Made by a program: the position numbers and the translations under genes. This document shows positions 34,465-42,426 of a stretch of DNA of 64,000 nucleotides, piece after piece. Each line of letters begins with the position of its first letter. Positions within the stretch are counted from its first letter, which is position 1. The DNA comes from Pirellulales bacterium (GTDB taxonomy: Bacteria > Planctomycetota > Planctomycetia > Pirellulales > Lacipirellulaceae): assembly GCA_022841705.1 (NCBI GenBank), contig JALHQZ010000002.1:1730381-1794380 (forward strand). The letters are read 5' to 3'. The notes beneath the pieces were generated by a model. That model was given only the letters and a program-made list of their open reading frames with translations. It ran no database searches and was not told the DNA's origin.

Positions 34465-36147
34465 ATGCGATACGCAGTTTTACTTTTAGCGCTCGTTGCC
34501 ACGTCGGCCCACGCCGAGGAAATTACCAAAGAGTGGGCTCAGTGGGCCGGCTCGCCGGTAAAGAACAACACGCCGGTGGGCGAAAACATTCCAACCGAGT
34601 GGAACATCGGCGAGTTCGATCCGCGGACTGGCGAGTGGGACGCTTCCACTGCCGAGAACGTGTTGTGGGCCGCGCGGCTGGGCTCGCAATCCTACGGCAA
34701 CTGCGTGGTGGCGGATGGCCGGGCGTACCTGGGCACCAACAACGGCGCCGGGTGGCTGAAGCGTTACCCGGACGCCGTGGACCTCGGCTGTCTGCTCTGC
34801 TTCGATATCAAGGATGGCCGCTTCTTGTGGCAGCATTCCAGCGAGAAACTCAAGACGGGCCGCGTGCATGACTGGCCACTGCAAGGCATTTGCTGTGCGC
34901 CCTTAATTGAAGGCAAGCGGGCGTGGTTTGTGACCAGTCGCGGCGAAGTGCGCTGTCTCGATACCGAAGGTTTTTATGATGGCGAAAACGATGGCCCCTA
35001 CAAGGACGAAACGGTCGCCGCCGAGGACGAAGCGGATGTCATCTGGGTGCTCGACATGATGCGTGACCTCGGCATTTCGCAGCACAACATGTGTAGTTGC
35101 TCGGTCACCGCGGAAGGGGACATGCTGTTCGTGAACACTTCGAACGGCGTGGACGAAGCCCATAAAAATCTGCCGGCGCCCGAAGCGCCCAGTTTCATCT
35201 GCGTCGATAAGAACAGTGGCAAGGTGCTGTGGACCGACAACACGCCGGGCGCCAACGTGCTGCACGGCCAATGGTCGAGCCCGGCGTACGCGGTGCTCGG
35301 CGGCAAGGAGCAGGTGCTGTTCGGTGGTGGCGATGGGTACCTCTACAGCTTCGAAGCCAAAACGGGCAAGCAGTTGTGGAAGTTCGATTGCAACCCGAAG
35401 GAATCGTTCTATACCGTCAGTGGCGAAGCGACGCGCAACCATCTCATCGCCACGCCGGTCGTCTACGAAGGAATGGTTTACATCAGCGTGGGCGAAGACC
35501 CCGAGCATGGTGAGGGCGTCGGCCACATGTGGTGCATCGACCCCACCAAGAGCGGCGATGTAAGCCCCGAGCTGGCGTTTAATTCCAAGGACCCTAACAC
35601 GCCGATCGCCCACAAGCGGCTGCAAGCAGTAGTGCCGGCCGAAGGCGATCTCGTGCGGCCCAACCCCAACTCGGCCGCCGTGTGGCACTACAGCGAAGAA
35701 GACTTTGACGGCGACGGCGAAGTGGCGTTTGAAGAAACCATGCACCGCACCTGCGGCACGGTGGCGATCAAAGATGGCGTTCTCTACTGCGCCGACTTCA
35801 GCGGCCTGTTCCACTGCCTCGACGCCAAGACCGGCAAGCGGCACTGGGTGTACGACATGCTTGCCGCCTCGTGGGGTTCCCCCTGCGTGGTCGATGGCAA
35901 AGTGTACGTGGGCGACGAAGATGGCGACGTGGCGATTTTCAACCACAGCGCCGATCCCAAAGTCGCCATGAAAGACGACGGCGGCGAAATGGTCCCCGCC
36001 CACGGCGAAATCAACATGGGCAACAGCGTCTACTCGACGCCGATCGTCGCCGACAACGTGCTGTACATCTCGAACCGCACGCACCTGTTCGCGATCAAAC
36101 AAGGCGCCAAACCCGCTGAGGCCGGCGCCGCTGCGGGTGGTGAGTGA
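34465..36147 (+). CDS. Secreted PQQ-like beta-propeller protein (560 aa)
   Basis: Signal peptide 'YAVLLLALVATSAHA' from ATG 34465 (purine-rich GAGAG upstream). The mature chain begins 'WAQWAGSPVKNNTPVGENIP' and has propeller blades 'DIKDGRFLWQHSS', 'KNSGKVLWTDN', 'AKTGKQLWKFD' and 'AKTGKRHWVYD'. An EF-hand-like 'DFDGDGEVAFEE' loop could bind calcium. Frame extends upstream to 34354 but only through the repeat. Likely periplasmic; possibly partner of the 31876 product. Confidence 0.87.
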   Translation: MRYAVLLLALVATSAHAEEITKEWAQWAGSPVKNNTPVGENIPTEWNIGEFDPRTGEWDASTAENVLWAARLGSQSYGNCVVADGRAYLGTNNGAGWLKRYPDAVDLGCLLCFDIKDGRFLWQHSSEKLKTGRVHDWPLQGICCAPLIEGKRAWFVTSRGEVRCLDTEGFYDGENDGPYKDETVAAEDEADVIWVLDMMRDLGISQHNMCSCSVTAEGDMLFVNTSNGVDEAHKNLPAPEAPSFICVDKNSGKVLWTDNTPGANVLHGQWSSPAYAVLGGKEQVLFGGGDGYLYSFEAKTGKQLWKFDCNPKESFYTVSGEATRNHLIATPVVYEGMVYISVGEDPEHGEGVGHMWCIDPTKSGDVSPELAFNSKDPNTPIAHKRLQAVVPAEGDLVRPNPNSAAVWHYSEEDFDGDGEVAFEETMHRTCGTVAIKDGVLYCADFSGLFHCLDAKTGKRHWVYDMLAASWGSPCVVDGKVYVGDEDGDVAIFNHSADPKVAMKDDGGEMVPAHGEINMGNSVYSTPIVADNVLYISNRTHLFAIKQGAKPAEAGAAAGGE

Positions 36148-36160
36148 GTTCAAACCAATA

Positions 36161-36236
36161 GCGAGCCGGAGGGCGTCAGCCCCCGGAGTGCGCCAGTTGC
36201 CGCTTCCCTCCGGGGGCTAACGCCCTCCGGCTCGCA
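36161..36236. repeat. Dispersed inverted repeat E, copy 2
   Basis: Arms 36161-36190 ('gagccggagggcgtcagccc') and 36206-36236 ('gggctaacgccctccggctc') form a near-perfect 28-30-bp stem with a short loop. It belongs to the same family as 31738-31817. Confidence 0.85.
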
Positions 36237-36259
36237 GCCGTTTAGCAGTTCAAGTTTTT

Positions 36260-36628
36260 ATGAAGCGTATTCTCGACGTTGGCAATTGTGTCCCCGATCA
36301 TGCCACGCTCACGGCGTATCTCACCAAGCATTTTGAGTGCGAGGTGCTGGCGGCGGACGGGCCCGAAGAAACATTCGCCACGCTGGAGTCGGGTCCGGTT
36401 GATCTGGTGCTGATCAATCGCAAGCTTGACCGCGACTACACCGATGGCGCCGAAATTCTCAAAGCCCTCAAGGCGAATCCCGCGACCGCCGATGTACCGG
36501 TGATGCTGCTCACCAACTACCCCGACCACCAAGCCGCCGCCGTGGAAGCGGGCGCGCTGCTGGGCTTCGGCAAACTCGAATACGCGAAGCCTGAAACCCT
36601 TCACAAATTGCAGGCGGTGCTTGGCTAG
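36260..36628 (+). CDS. Degenerate (pseudo-)receiver domain protein
   Basis: A 122-residue stand-alone receiver fold, 'ILDVGNCVPDHATLTAYLTK' to 'KLEYAKPETLHKLQAVL'. Key positions are altered: the acidic pair near strand 1 reads 'DVGNC', and the phospho-acceptor at the end of strand 3 appears to be Asn ('DLVLINRKL'). The strand-5 lysine may be kept ('GFGKLEY'). It is therefore probably not phosphorylated in the usual way. Its stop overlaps the start of the MntR-type gene, suggesting translational coupling. Confidence 0.75.
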   Translation: MKRILDVGNCVPDHATLTAYLTKHFECEVLAADGPEETFATLESGPVDLVLINRKLDRDYTDGAEILKALKANPATADVPVMLLTNYPDHQAAAVEAGALLGFGKLEYAKPETLHKLQAVLG

Positions 36629-37271
36629 TCTCACCGTTGAAAATTACCTCAAACAGATCTATCTCCTCTCGCGCAGCGATGCGGCGGTGGCGACGGGGGA
36701 GATTGCGCCGGCAATGGGCGTGTCGCCCGGCACCGTGACCAGCATGCTCAAGACGCTGGCCGACGCGGGGCTCGCCGTGTACACGCCCTACGAAGGGGTC
36801 CGCCTGACGCCCGCCGGCCTGCGGCTGGCGCTGCGCATCCTCCGGCGGCATCGCTTGATTGAACTCTTTCTGGTCCGCACGCTGAACCTCTCGTGGGATG
36901 AAGTCCATGATGAAGCTGAGCACATGGAACACGCGATGAGCGATGCGCTGATCGACCGGATCGATCAGTTCCTCGGCCATCCGACCGTCGATCCGCACGG
37001 CGACCCCATCCCCAGCGCCGACGGCGCCATGCCGGAGCGCACGCTGAAGCCCTTGGCCAACTGCGGCGTCGGCGAATCTTTCCGCCTGCGGCAAGTGGTC
37101 GACCAATCGCCGGAGTTCCTCCGCCGCCTCAGCGAGTCGGGCCTCGCGCTCGATTCGACCGTCTCCCTGGTGGAAGTCGCCGCCGATGGCGACGTGACCG
37201 TCCGCCTGCAAGAGAGCTTTGCCACCGCCGCCCTGACCCGTGCCGAAGCGGGGAAGTTGCTGGTAGAGTAG
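36621..37271 (+). CDS. mntR: DtxR/MntR family metal-dependent regulator
   Basis: Winged-helix DNA-binding domain 'LTVENYLKQIYLLSRSDAAV' with 'MGVSPGTVTSMLKTLADAGL', then the metal/dimerisation helix 'HRLIELFLVRTLNLSWDEVH' continuing 'DEAEHMEH', and 'HPTVDPHGDPIP', all diagnostic of the family. A C-terminal FeoA/SH3-like domain is present ('DSTVSLVEVAADGDVTVRL'). It likely represses metal-uptake genes when Mn(II) or Fe(II) is bound. It starts at TTG 36621, overlapping the receiver stop by 8 bp. The symbol reflects the family; Mn versus Fe specificity cannot be read. Confidence 0.85.
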   Translation: MASLTVENYLKQIYLLSRSDAAVATGEIAPAMGVSPGTVTSMLKTLADAGLAVYTPYEGVRLTPAGLRLALRILRRHRLIELFLVRTLNLSWDEVHDEAEHMEHAMSDALIDRIDQFLGHPTVDPHGDPIPSADGAMPERTLKPLANCGVGESFRLRQVVDQSPEFLRRLSESGLALDSTVSLVEVAADGDVTVRLQESFATAALTRAEAGKLLVE

Positions 37272-37276
37272 CGGAG

Positions 37277-37307
37277 GGCTGTCGGCTATTGGCTATCGGC
37301 TGTCGGC
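37277..37307. repeat. Inverted repeat F, left arm
   Basis: 'ctgtcggctattggctatcg' is the inverted counterpart of 37710-37741. The two arms flank exactly the four-helix-bundle gene at 37335-37694. Confidence 0.75.
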
Positions 37308-37334
37308 AAGAGAGTGGGGGGTGAGTGGTGAAAT

Positions 37335-37694
37335 ATGCAAGATTTTAGGAAGCTTGAAGTTTGGCAGATGGCTCATCGCGTGACGCTGGACATTTACAAA
37401 CTCACGGCGTCGTTTCCCAGTGACGAACGGTTCGGACTGGTCTCACAGTTGCGGCGAGCGGCGTCCTCGATTCCGACCAATTTGGCGGAAGGTTGTGGGC
37501 GTGGTTCTGATCAAGATTTCGGGCGATTCGTTCAGATTGCCATGGGTTCCGCAAGCGAAGTGGAATACATGTTGCTCTTGGCAGCGGACCTGAACTATAT
37601 CTCGCAAGAGGGGCAGCGGCCTCTTGAGCAACAAACTCAAAGCATCAAGCGAATGCTGGCATCCCTCCTAAGAACCCTCCGCCCTAAAAACTAG
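37335..37694 (+). CDS. Four-helix bundle protein (23S rRNA intervening-sequence protein family)
   Basis: The family signature is clear: 'FRKLEVWQMAHRVTLDIYKL', 'FPSDERFGLVSQLRRAASSI', 'PTNLAEGCGRGSDQDFGRF' and 'IAMGSASEVEYMLLLAADL'. Members (119 aa is typical) were first seen inside 23S rRNA intervening sequences but also occur free on chromosomes; molecular function is unknown. Here the gene is bracketed by an inverted repeat (37277-37307 and 37710-37741), consistent with movement as a unit. ATG 37335. Confidence 0.9.
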   Translation: MQDFRKLEVWQMAHRVTLDIYKLTASFPSDERFGLVSQLRRAASSIPTNLAEGCGRGSDQDFGRFVQIAMGSASEVEYMLLLAADLNYISQEGQRPLEQQTQSIKRMLASLLRTLRPKN

Positions 37695-37709
37695 CCAGGC
37701 GGGGTTATC

Positions 37710-37741
37710 GGCCGACAGCCGATAGCCGACAGCTGACAGCC
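37710..37741. repeat. Inverted repeat F, right arm
   Basis: 'gccgacagccgatagccgac' plus 'agctgacagcc' pairs with 37277-37307. It ends 3 bp before the hydrolase start codon and so replaces that gene's normal RBS region. Confidence 0.75.
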
Positions 37742-37744
37742 TCC

Positions 37745-38632
37745 ATGCGATTCACCCTCTCCGACGGCCCTTGGCGGCGGCACTATCCGTTCGCTTCGCA
37801 GTACGCGGCGCTCGGCGCGGGGCGGATGCACTACGTGTCAGCGGGGCCGAATGAATCGCGCGAAACGCTCCTCTGCGTGCATGGCAACCCCACGTGGTCG
37901 TTCCACTGGCGCTACCTCATGCAGGATTGGGGCCGCGAGCGCCGGGTCATCGCGATCGATCACCTCGGCTGCGGCGGGAGTGACCGGACCGATGAGCCGC
38001 GCACGCTCGCCGACCGCATTGGCGATTTGTGCGAGTTCATCACGTCGCTCGACCTCACAAACATCACACTCGTGGCGCAAGATTGGGGCGGAGCGATTGG
38101 TCTCGGCGCGCTGCAAAAACTACGCGAGCGTTTCACGCGGATCGTGCTCTTCAACACCGGCGCTTTTCCGCCGCCATCGATTCCACTGCGGATTGATGTC
38201 TGCCGTACGCCGCTGCTGGGCCGACTCGCGCTGCAGGGCGGCAATTTGTTTTCCCGCGCGGCGCTACGGATGACGATGACGCGCCAGCGCGGTTTGCCCG
38301 CTGACATCGCCGCCGGCTATCTAGCGCCGTACAACAGTTGGGTGAACCGCCGCGCCGTGTACGATTTCGTCGCCGATATTCCGCGCGGGCCGAGCCATCC
38401 GACTTGGCAAACTCTTGCCGACATCGAAGCGGGTCTGCCGGCGCTCGCCAATATGCGACAACTGCTCGTATGGGGGATGCGCGACTGGTGCTTCAACCCC
38501 GCGTGCCTCGACCGATTTTTGTCGCACTGGCCGACTGCTGAAGCGCACCGCATCGCCGACGCCGGGCACTGGGTGGTGGAGGATGCGCCGGATGACTGCC
38601 GGACAATCGTCACCAAGTTCTTGAATCGTTGA
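37745..38632 (+). CDS. Alpha/beta hydrolase, haloalkane-dehalogenase-like
   Basis: The oxyanion segment 'LLCVHGNPTWSFHWRYL' and the Asp nucleophile in 'VAQDWGGAIGLGAL' (rather than Ser) place it in the haloalkane dehalogenase/OleB group; the catalytic His is in 'ADAGHWVVEDAPDD'. 'LFNTGAFPPPSIPLRIDV' is the cap-region start seen in OleB-like proteins. Substrate could be a haloalkane or a beta-lactone; no other ole gene is nearby, so this is open. Soluble. Start ATG 37745 immediately follows a repeat arm and has no visible RBS. Confidence 0.83.
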   Translation: MRFTLSDGPWRRHYPFASQYAALGAGRMHYVSAGPNESRETLLCVHGNPTWSFHWRYLMQDWGRERRVIAIDHLGCGGSDRTDEPRTLADRIGDLCEFITSLDLTNITLVAQDWGGAIGLGALQKLRERFTRIVLFNTGAFPPPSIPLRIDVCRTPLLGRLALQGGNLFSRAALRMTMTRQRGLPADIAAGYLAPYNSWVNRRAVYDFVADIPRGPSHPTWQTLADIEAGLPALANMRQLLVWGMRDWCFNPACLDRFLSHWPTAEAHRIADAGHWVVEDAPDDCRTIVTKFLNR

Positions 38633-38647
38633 ACTAACCACCCCTCC

Positions 38648-39502
38648 ATGCTTGAGAGCCCCCTCACCCTCGCCGCCCGTGCCACGCTCGCCTGCGTGTG
38701 GGAAGCGACTGCCCCGAAACCGGGCAACGTCTATCGCGGCGCCGATTTCGAGGATGTCACTTACGCGGAATTCCTTACGAGCGCATTGGCGATGGGGCCC
38801 GCGTTTGATCGCGCGCACGAACTCGGCCTCGGCGGAACAATCCTCGCCGCCACCAGCGCGATGCACGCCGCTGTGCGGACCAATACATATCTGGGCACGA
38901 TTCTGCTCTTCGCGCCGCTCGCTCTCGCAGCGCCGCTACCGCGGCGCCGGATTGCGGAAGTGCTCGGCGCTGCCACCATCGAGGATGCCGAGCAGGCGTA
39001 CGCCGCGATTCGCCTCGCCGCCCCCGGTGGGTTGGGCAAGGCCGCGGAGGGAGATGTCGCCGAAGCGCCGCGGATCACCCTCACCGCCGCCATGCGGCTC
39101 GCGGCCGAGCGTGATCTGGTTGCCCGGCAGTACGCCAATTGCTTTGCGGATGTGTTCCGCTTGGCCGACGAAATCGCCGACCACCTCGCCGCCGGCGCCG
39201 CGCTGGCCGATGCGATTGTGAACACGTTCATCGACTTCCTCGCCGCGGAGCCCGACACGCTCATCGCCCGCAAGTGCGGCGCCGCGTTCGCCACCCAGGC
39301 TCAGCAGTTTGCCCAGCAAGTCGCCGCCACCCGCCCGACCGGCCCGGAAGTTTATAGCGCCGCCCTCGCCGATTTCGACTTCTGGCTCCGCACCGATGGC
39401 CACCGCCGCAACCCGGGCGCGACCGCCGACCTGGTGGCCGCGGCGCTCTTCACGCTGCTGATTGAGGAGCGCGTGGCGTGGCCGGTGCGGTTTTATGGGT
39501 GA
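38648..39502 (+). CDS. CitG-like triphosphoribosyl-dephospho-CoA synthase family protein
   Basis: Family features: 'LACVWEATAPKPGNVYRGAD' (the 'KPGNV' signature), 'NTYLGTILLFAPLA' and 'GGLGKAAEGDV'. Classical CitG makes the citrate-lyase prosthetic-group precursor from ATP and dephospho-CoA. No citrate or malonate lyase gene is present here, and this homologue type also occurs in archaeal-type C1-transfer (tetrahydromethanopterin) gene sets, which planctomycetes carry. The PTPS-like gene 460 bp downstream agrees with a cofactor role (inference). It starts 16 bp after the hydrolase stop, so the two may be cotranscribed. Confidence 0.75.
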   Translation: MLESPLTLAARATLACVWEATAPKPGNVYRGADFEDVTYAEFLTSALAMGPAFDRAHELGLGGTILAATSAMHAAVRTNTYLGTILLFAPLALAAPLPRRRIAEVLGAATIEDAEQAYAAIRLAAPGGLGKAAEGDVAEAPRITLTAAMRLAAERDLVARQYANCFADVFRLADEIADHLAAGAALADAIVNTFIDFLAAEPDTLIARKCGAAFATQAQQFAQQVAATRPTGPEVYSAALADFDFWLRTDGHRRNPGATADLVAAALFTLLIEERVAWPVRFYG

Positions 39503-39556
39503 GATAATGTAGAATACGTACACCTCAACTCCGTGGACAGTTTTTGCGAGACCAAT

Positions 39557-39898
39557 GTGAAAGCAAAACTTTCTGAGATCGAAAGACGAACTTCTGTCGC
39601 CTTAGCCGCCATCAAGTGTGCGATGGAAAACAAGGACGATGAGAACGAAGTGCAACTATTTTGTTCTCATCACCTTGTTGAAATCGATGAGGATTATTGG
39701 CGTGAGAACCTTGGAACGCCCAATCAGGACCCGAAACGGGTGCTTGAAATTCTTGTACTCAGATCGCACTGGAGCGCTGACGAAGAAGACGGGATTGATA
39801 ACTTCGACTTCACGCTGCCGGGCGAAGTTACCGACTACGTGTTGGCTGTGAAGTTTACTGAAGACGGCGAAGTTGGTTGGATCGCAATGGAAAGTTGA
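39557..39898 (+). CDS. DUF2004-type protein, paralogue of a cassette gene
   Basis: A 113-residue acidic protein with 'FCSHHLVEIDEDYW' and 'LVLRSHWSADEEDGIDNFDF'. It aligns end to end with the cassette ORF at 61204 (shared 'SHHL.EL(D)..YW', 'LRSHW', 'DEDGID', 'FDFTLPG', 'Y V...(V/R)F..DGEV'). That alignment supports GTG 39557 as start over GTG 39533. No attC-like site flanks this copy. Function unknown. Confidence 0.7.
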   Translation: MKAKLSEIERRTSVALAAIKCAMENKDDENEVQLFCSHHLVEIDEDYWRENLGTPNQDPKRVLEILVLRSHWSADEEDGIDNFDFTLPGEVTDYVLAVKFTEDGEVGWIAMES

Positions 39899-39960
39899 CA
39901 GAACGATTTTCACAAACACGGCGGCGGGACGCCGCCGACTAACACTTCACCTCAAATCCC

Positions 39961-40428
39961 ATGCCCACCTTCGCCATCCAACTCGCCAAAGAGCAGTTCG
40001 TCTTTTCGGCGGCGCACTTCATTACGTTTAACGGCAACGTGTGCGAGCGGCTGCATGGGCACAACTATCGCGTGGCGGTGGAGATCGGCGGGGCGCTCGA
40101 TGAGAACCACTACGTCCACGATTTCATCGCCGTGCGGGATGCGCTGCTGGCGATTGTGCGCACGCTCGATCATCACGTGCTGCTGCCGACCACGCACCCG
40201 CTCATCAAGGTGTCGGCCGACGAGCGCGAAGTGACCGCCACCTTCGAAGAACGCCGGTGGGTCTTTCCGCTCGAGGACTGCGTGCTGCTGCCCGTCGCCA
40301 ACACCACGGCGGAGTTGCTGGCCAAGTACATCGGCGAGCAGTTGAAAACGGCGCTCGGCGTGAAACTCGCCGCCCTGGAAGTGCGCGTCGACGAGTGCGA
40401 CGGCCAGTGGGGCGTGTGCCGGTGGTAA
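39961..40428 (+). CDS. 6-pyruvoyl-tetrahydropterin synthase (QueD) family protein
   Basis: The zinc ligands are visible: 'FSAAHFI' and 'LHGHNYRV', with the catalytic Cys in 'NVCERLHGH'; an 'LDHHVLL' segment carries the conserved Asp-His, and 'VRVDECDGQWG' the substrate Glu. Members convert dihydroneopterin triphosphate to pyruvoyl- or carboxy-tetrahydropterin in pterin or queuosine biosynthesis. At 155 aa it is somewhat longer than QueD, with an insertion ('ADEREVTATFEERRWVFPLE'). No queC/queE nearby; the CitG-like neighbour points to a C1-cofactor alternative. Confidence 0.85.
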   Translation: MPTFAIQLAKEQFVFSAAHFITFNGNVCERLHGHNYRVAVEIGGALDENHYVHDFIAVRDALLAIVRTLDHHVLLPTTHPLIKVSADEREVTATFEERRWVFPLEDCVLLPVANTTAELLAKYIGEQLKTALGVKLAALEVRVDECDGQWGVCRW

Positions 40429-40585
40429 GCGAGCCTCGCCGCTTTAAACCACACAACCGACACAAACGCCACCAGCCCCAATTGGTTTGCAACCCGTGGC
40501 TACCGTTCGATCGGTCTTACTAACTACCGTAACCTACGGTTGTACATCGGCCACTTCACGGCCGATTGGGGGCCGGAGAAGCGTC

Positions 40586-41062
40586 ATGAAAGTTGAACAC
40601 ATCAATCCGTTTCTCAAAGCGGTCGCCAGCACTTTCAGCACCATGCTCGGTGCGAAGTCGAAGCGCGGCGAACTGAGTTTGGGCGATCCGCGGAAACGCA
40701 AGTTCCCCATCAGCGGCATCATCGGCCTGTCGGGTGAAGCATCGGGGATGGTGGTGATTAACCTGTCGGAAGAAGTCGCGATGAAGGCGGCGTCAAAACT
40801 GCTCATGGAAGAGCAGACCAAGATCAATGATGATGTCATCGACGCCGTGGGCGAGCTGGCCAACATGATCGCCGGCCAAGCGAAAGCGGAACTGACCGAG
40901 TACAACCTCTCGATCAGCCTGCCCAGCGTGGTGACCGGCGAAGGACACGAGGTGCGGTTCCCCTCGAACAATCCGCCGCTGTGCGTGCCGTTCGAAACCG
41001 ATTTGGGCCCGCTGTTTCTGGAGGTGGGCTTCGAGACCGCAGAGGTGGCGGCGGGCGCTTAG
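40586..41062 (+). CDS. cheX: CheX-type chemotaxis phosphatase
   Basis: A 158-residue protein with the CheC/CheX phosphatase motif ExxN in 'DAVGELANMIAGQAKAEL' and 'GIIGLSGEASGMVVINLSEE'. CheX dephosphorylates CheY-P. ATG 40586 has GGAG ten bases upstream. The fliG gene follows after a repeat, consistent with a motility context, though no other che or fli gene is in the window. Confidence 0.85.
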   Translation: MKVEHINPFLKAVASTFSTMLGAKSKRGELSLGDPRKRKFPISGIIGLSGEASGMVVINLSEEVAMKAASKLLMEEQTKINDDVIDAVGELANMIAGQAKAELTEYNLSISLPSVVTGEGHEVRFPSNNPPLCVPFETDLGPLFLEVGFETAEVAAGA

Positions 41063-41208
41063 AGGTTGGGTGGCCCCAACTAATTCTGCCAGCGTCGCTA
41101 GCGGCAATCTTCGCCTAATCGGCACTTTTTCTCATCCCTCCAAGCTCGCGCGGACGATTTTCCCTGTGGAGCGCGTGGGTCTGCGCGCTTGCGTTATCAC
41201 CATAGGGC

Positions 41209-41278
41209 GGGCGCCACTGGCGTGCCGCCAGTGGGGAAATGGGTACCCGGCTTCCACTGGCGGCACGCCAATGGCGCC
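41209..41278. repeat. Dispersed inverted repeat upstream of fliG
   Basis: Arms 'gcgccactggcgtgccgcca' and 'ggcggcacgccaatggcgcc' flank a loop containing 'gggtaccc'. It ends about 43 bp before the fliG ATG. Confidence 0.85.
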
Positions 41279-41320
41279 CAAGCTAAAGGGCCCCCGAGTC
41301 AAAGGACAAGCGCTGCGAAG

Positions 41321-42310
41321 ATGGGTGACATCCACAAAGCCGCCGTACTGTTGATGAGCCTGCCCGAGGATGAGGCGGCGATGCTCCTGAGCAAGCTCGA
41401 ACCGAAGCAGGTCGAGCAGGTGTCGATCGAAATCGCCCGCACGAAGCGGGTGTCGTCCGACGAACAGGACAACGCGATCCGGGAGTTTTCGGAAGCGAAC
41501 CCGGTCGGCGGCGCCGATGGCGGCGGGCTCGATTTGGCCAAGAACCTGGTGAAGAAAGCGCTGGGCACGGACGCCACCGCCACGCTGGACAACATTCGCC
41601 AATCGATTGAAGCGTTGCCGTTCGGCTTTTTGCGAAATGTTGACAGCCAGAATATTCTCACCTACATCATCGACGAGCATCCGCAGACGATTGCGCTGAT
41701 CATTTCGCACTTGCCGCCGCAATTTGGCGCCGAGATCATCACCGGCATCCCGCCCGAGCGCCGCCTCAGCGTGGTGCGGCGGATGGCGACGATGGGTCAA
41801 ACCAACCCCGAGATCATTCGCGAAGTGGAGCGGGGGCTCGAACGCCGGATGTCGAGCGTGATGAGCCAAAGCTACCAAGCCGCCGGCGGGGTGGAAGCGG
41901 TCGCCGCCATGCTCAACGTCTCCGATCGCAGCACCGAGCGGCAACTGCTGGAAAGTCTCTCCAGCGAAGACCCTGAACTGGTGGAAGAGATTCGCCGTCT
42001 GATGTTCGTGTTTGAAGACATTGGCAAGTTCAGCGCGAAGGATATCCAAACGATTCTGAAGAATGTCGACAACAGCCAGTGGGCCCTTGCACTTAAGGGC
42101 GCCAGCAACGAACTGAAGGACAAGATCCTCAGCAACATGTCGCAGCGCGCCGCCGACATGCTCAAAGAAGAAATGGGCTTCCTCGGCGCCGTGAAAGTCT
42201 CGGCCGTCGAAGCGCAGCAGCAAGTGATCGTCGATATCGTCCGCGGCCTTGAAGACTCCGGCGCGATCGAGCTGAATGCGGGCGGCGAGGAAGAACAATT
42301 GATTCAATAA
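41321..42310 (+). CDS. fliG: Flagellar motor switch protein FliG
   Basis: 330 residues, the usual length. N-terminal 'IHKAAVLLMSLPEDEAAMLL' with 'LEPKQVEQVSIEIA', middle domain 'DEHPQTIALIISHLPPQFGA' (the EHPQT signature), C-terminal motor domain 'RLMFVFEDIGKFSAKDIQTI' and 'LSNMSQRAADMLKEEM'. FliG forms part of the C-ring and interacts with MotA. ATG 41321 is chosen because the upstream frame reads through a repeat. A solitary fliG next to cheX and mutS is typical of scattered flagellar genes in this phylum. Confidence 0.93.
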   Translation: MGDIHKAAVLLMSLPEDEAAMLLSKLEPKQVEQVSIEIARTKRVSSDEQDNAIREFSEANPVGGADGGGLDLAKNLVKKALGTDATATLDNIRQSIEALPFGFLRNVDSQNILTYIIDEHPQTIALIISHLPPQFGAEIITGIPPERRLSVVRRMATMGQTNPEIIREVERGLERRMSSVMSQSYQAAGGVEAVAAMLNVSDRSTERQLLESLSSEDPELVEEIRRLMFVFEDIGKFSAKDIQTILKNVDNSQWALALKGASNELKDKILSNMSQRAADMLKEEMGFLGAVKVSAVEAQQQVIVDIVRGLEDSGAIELNAGGEEEQLIQ

Positions 42311-42314
42311 GGGG

Positions 42315-42409
42315 CTAGGGACTAGGGGTTAGGGGCTAGGGAACGCATCGCTTCGCGATGTCTGTTATTCAACTCCCTAATCCCTAGCCCCTGACCTCTA
42401 GCCCCTCCG
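42315..42409. repeat. Dispersed inverted repeat between fliG and mutS
   Basis: 'ctagggactaggggttaggg' on the left pairs with 'ccctaatccctagcccctga' and 'cctctagcccct' on the right. Confidence 0.8.
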
Positions 42410-42426
42410 GCTGCTACCATGCTCGC

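Noticed and set aside
34903..36153. 416-codon minus-strand ORF opposite the second beta-propeller gene
   Set aside because: His/Val-rich antisense shadow without a family pattern; the plus-strand gene is well supported.
41132..42307. 391-codon minus-strand ORF opposite fliG
   Set aside because: Antisense to a canonical FliG.
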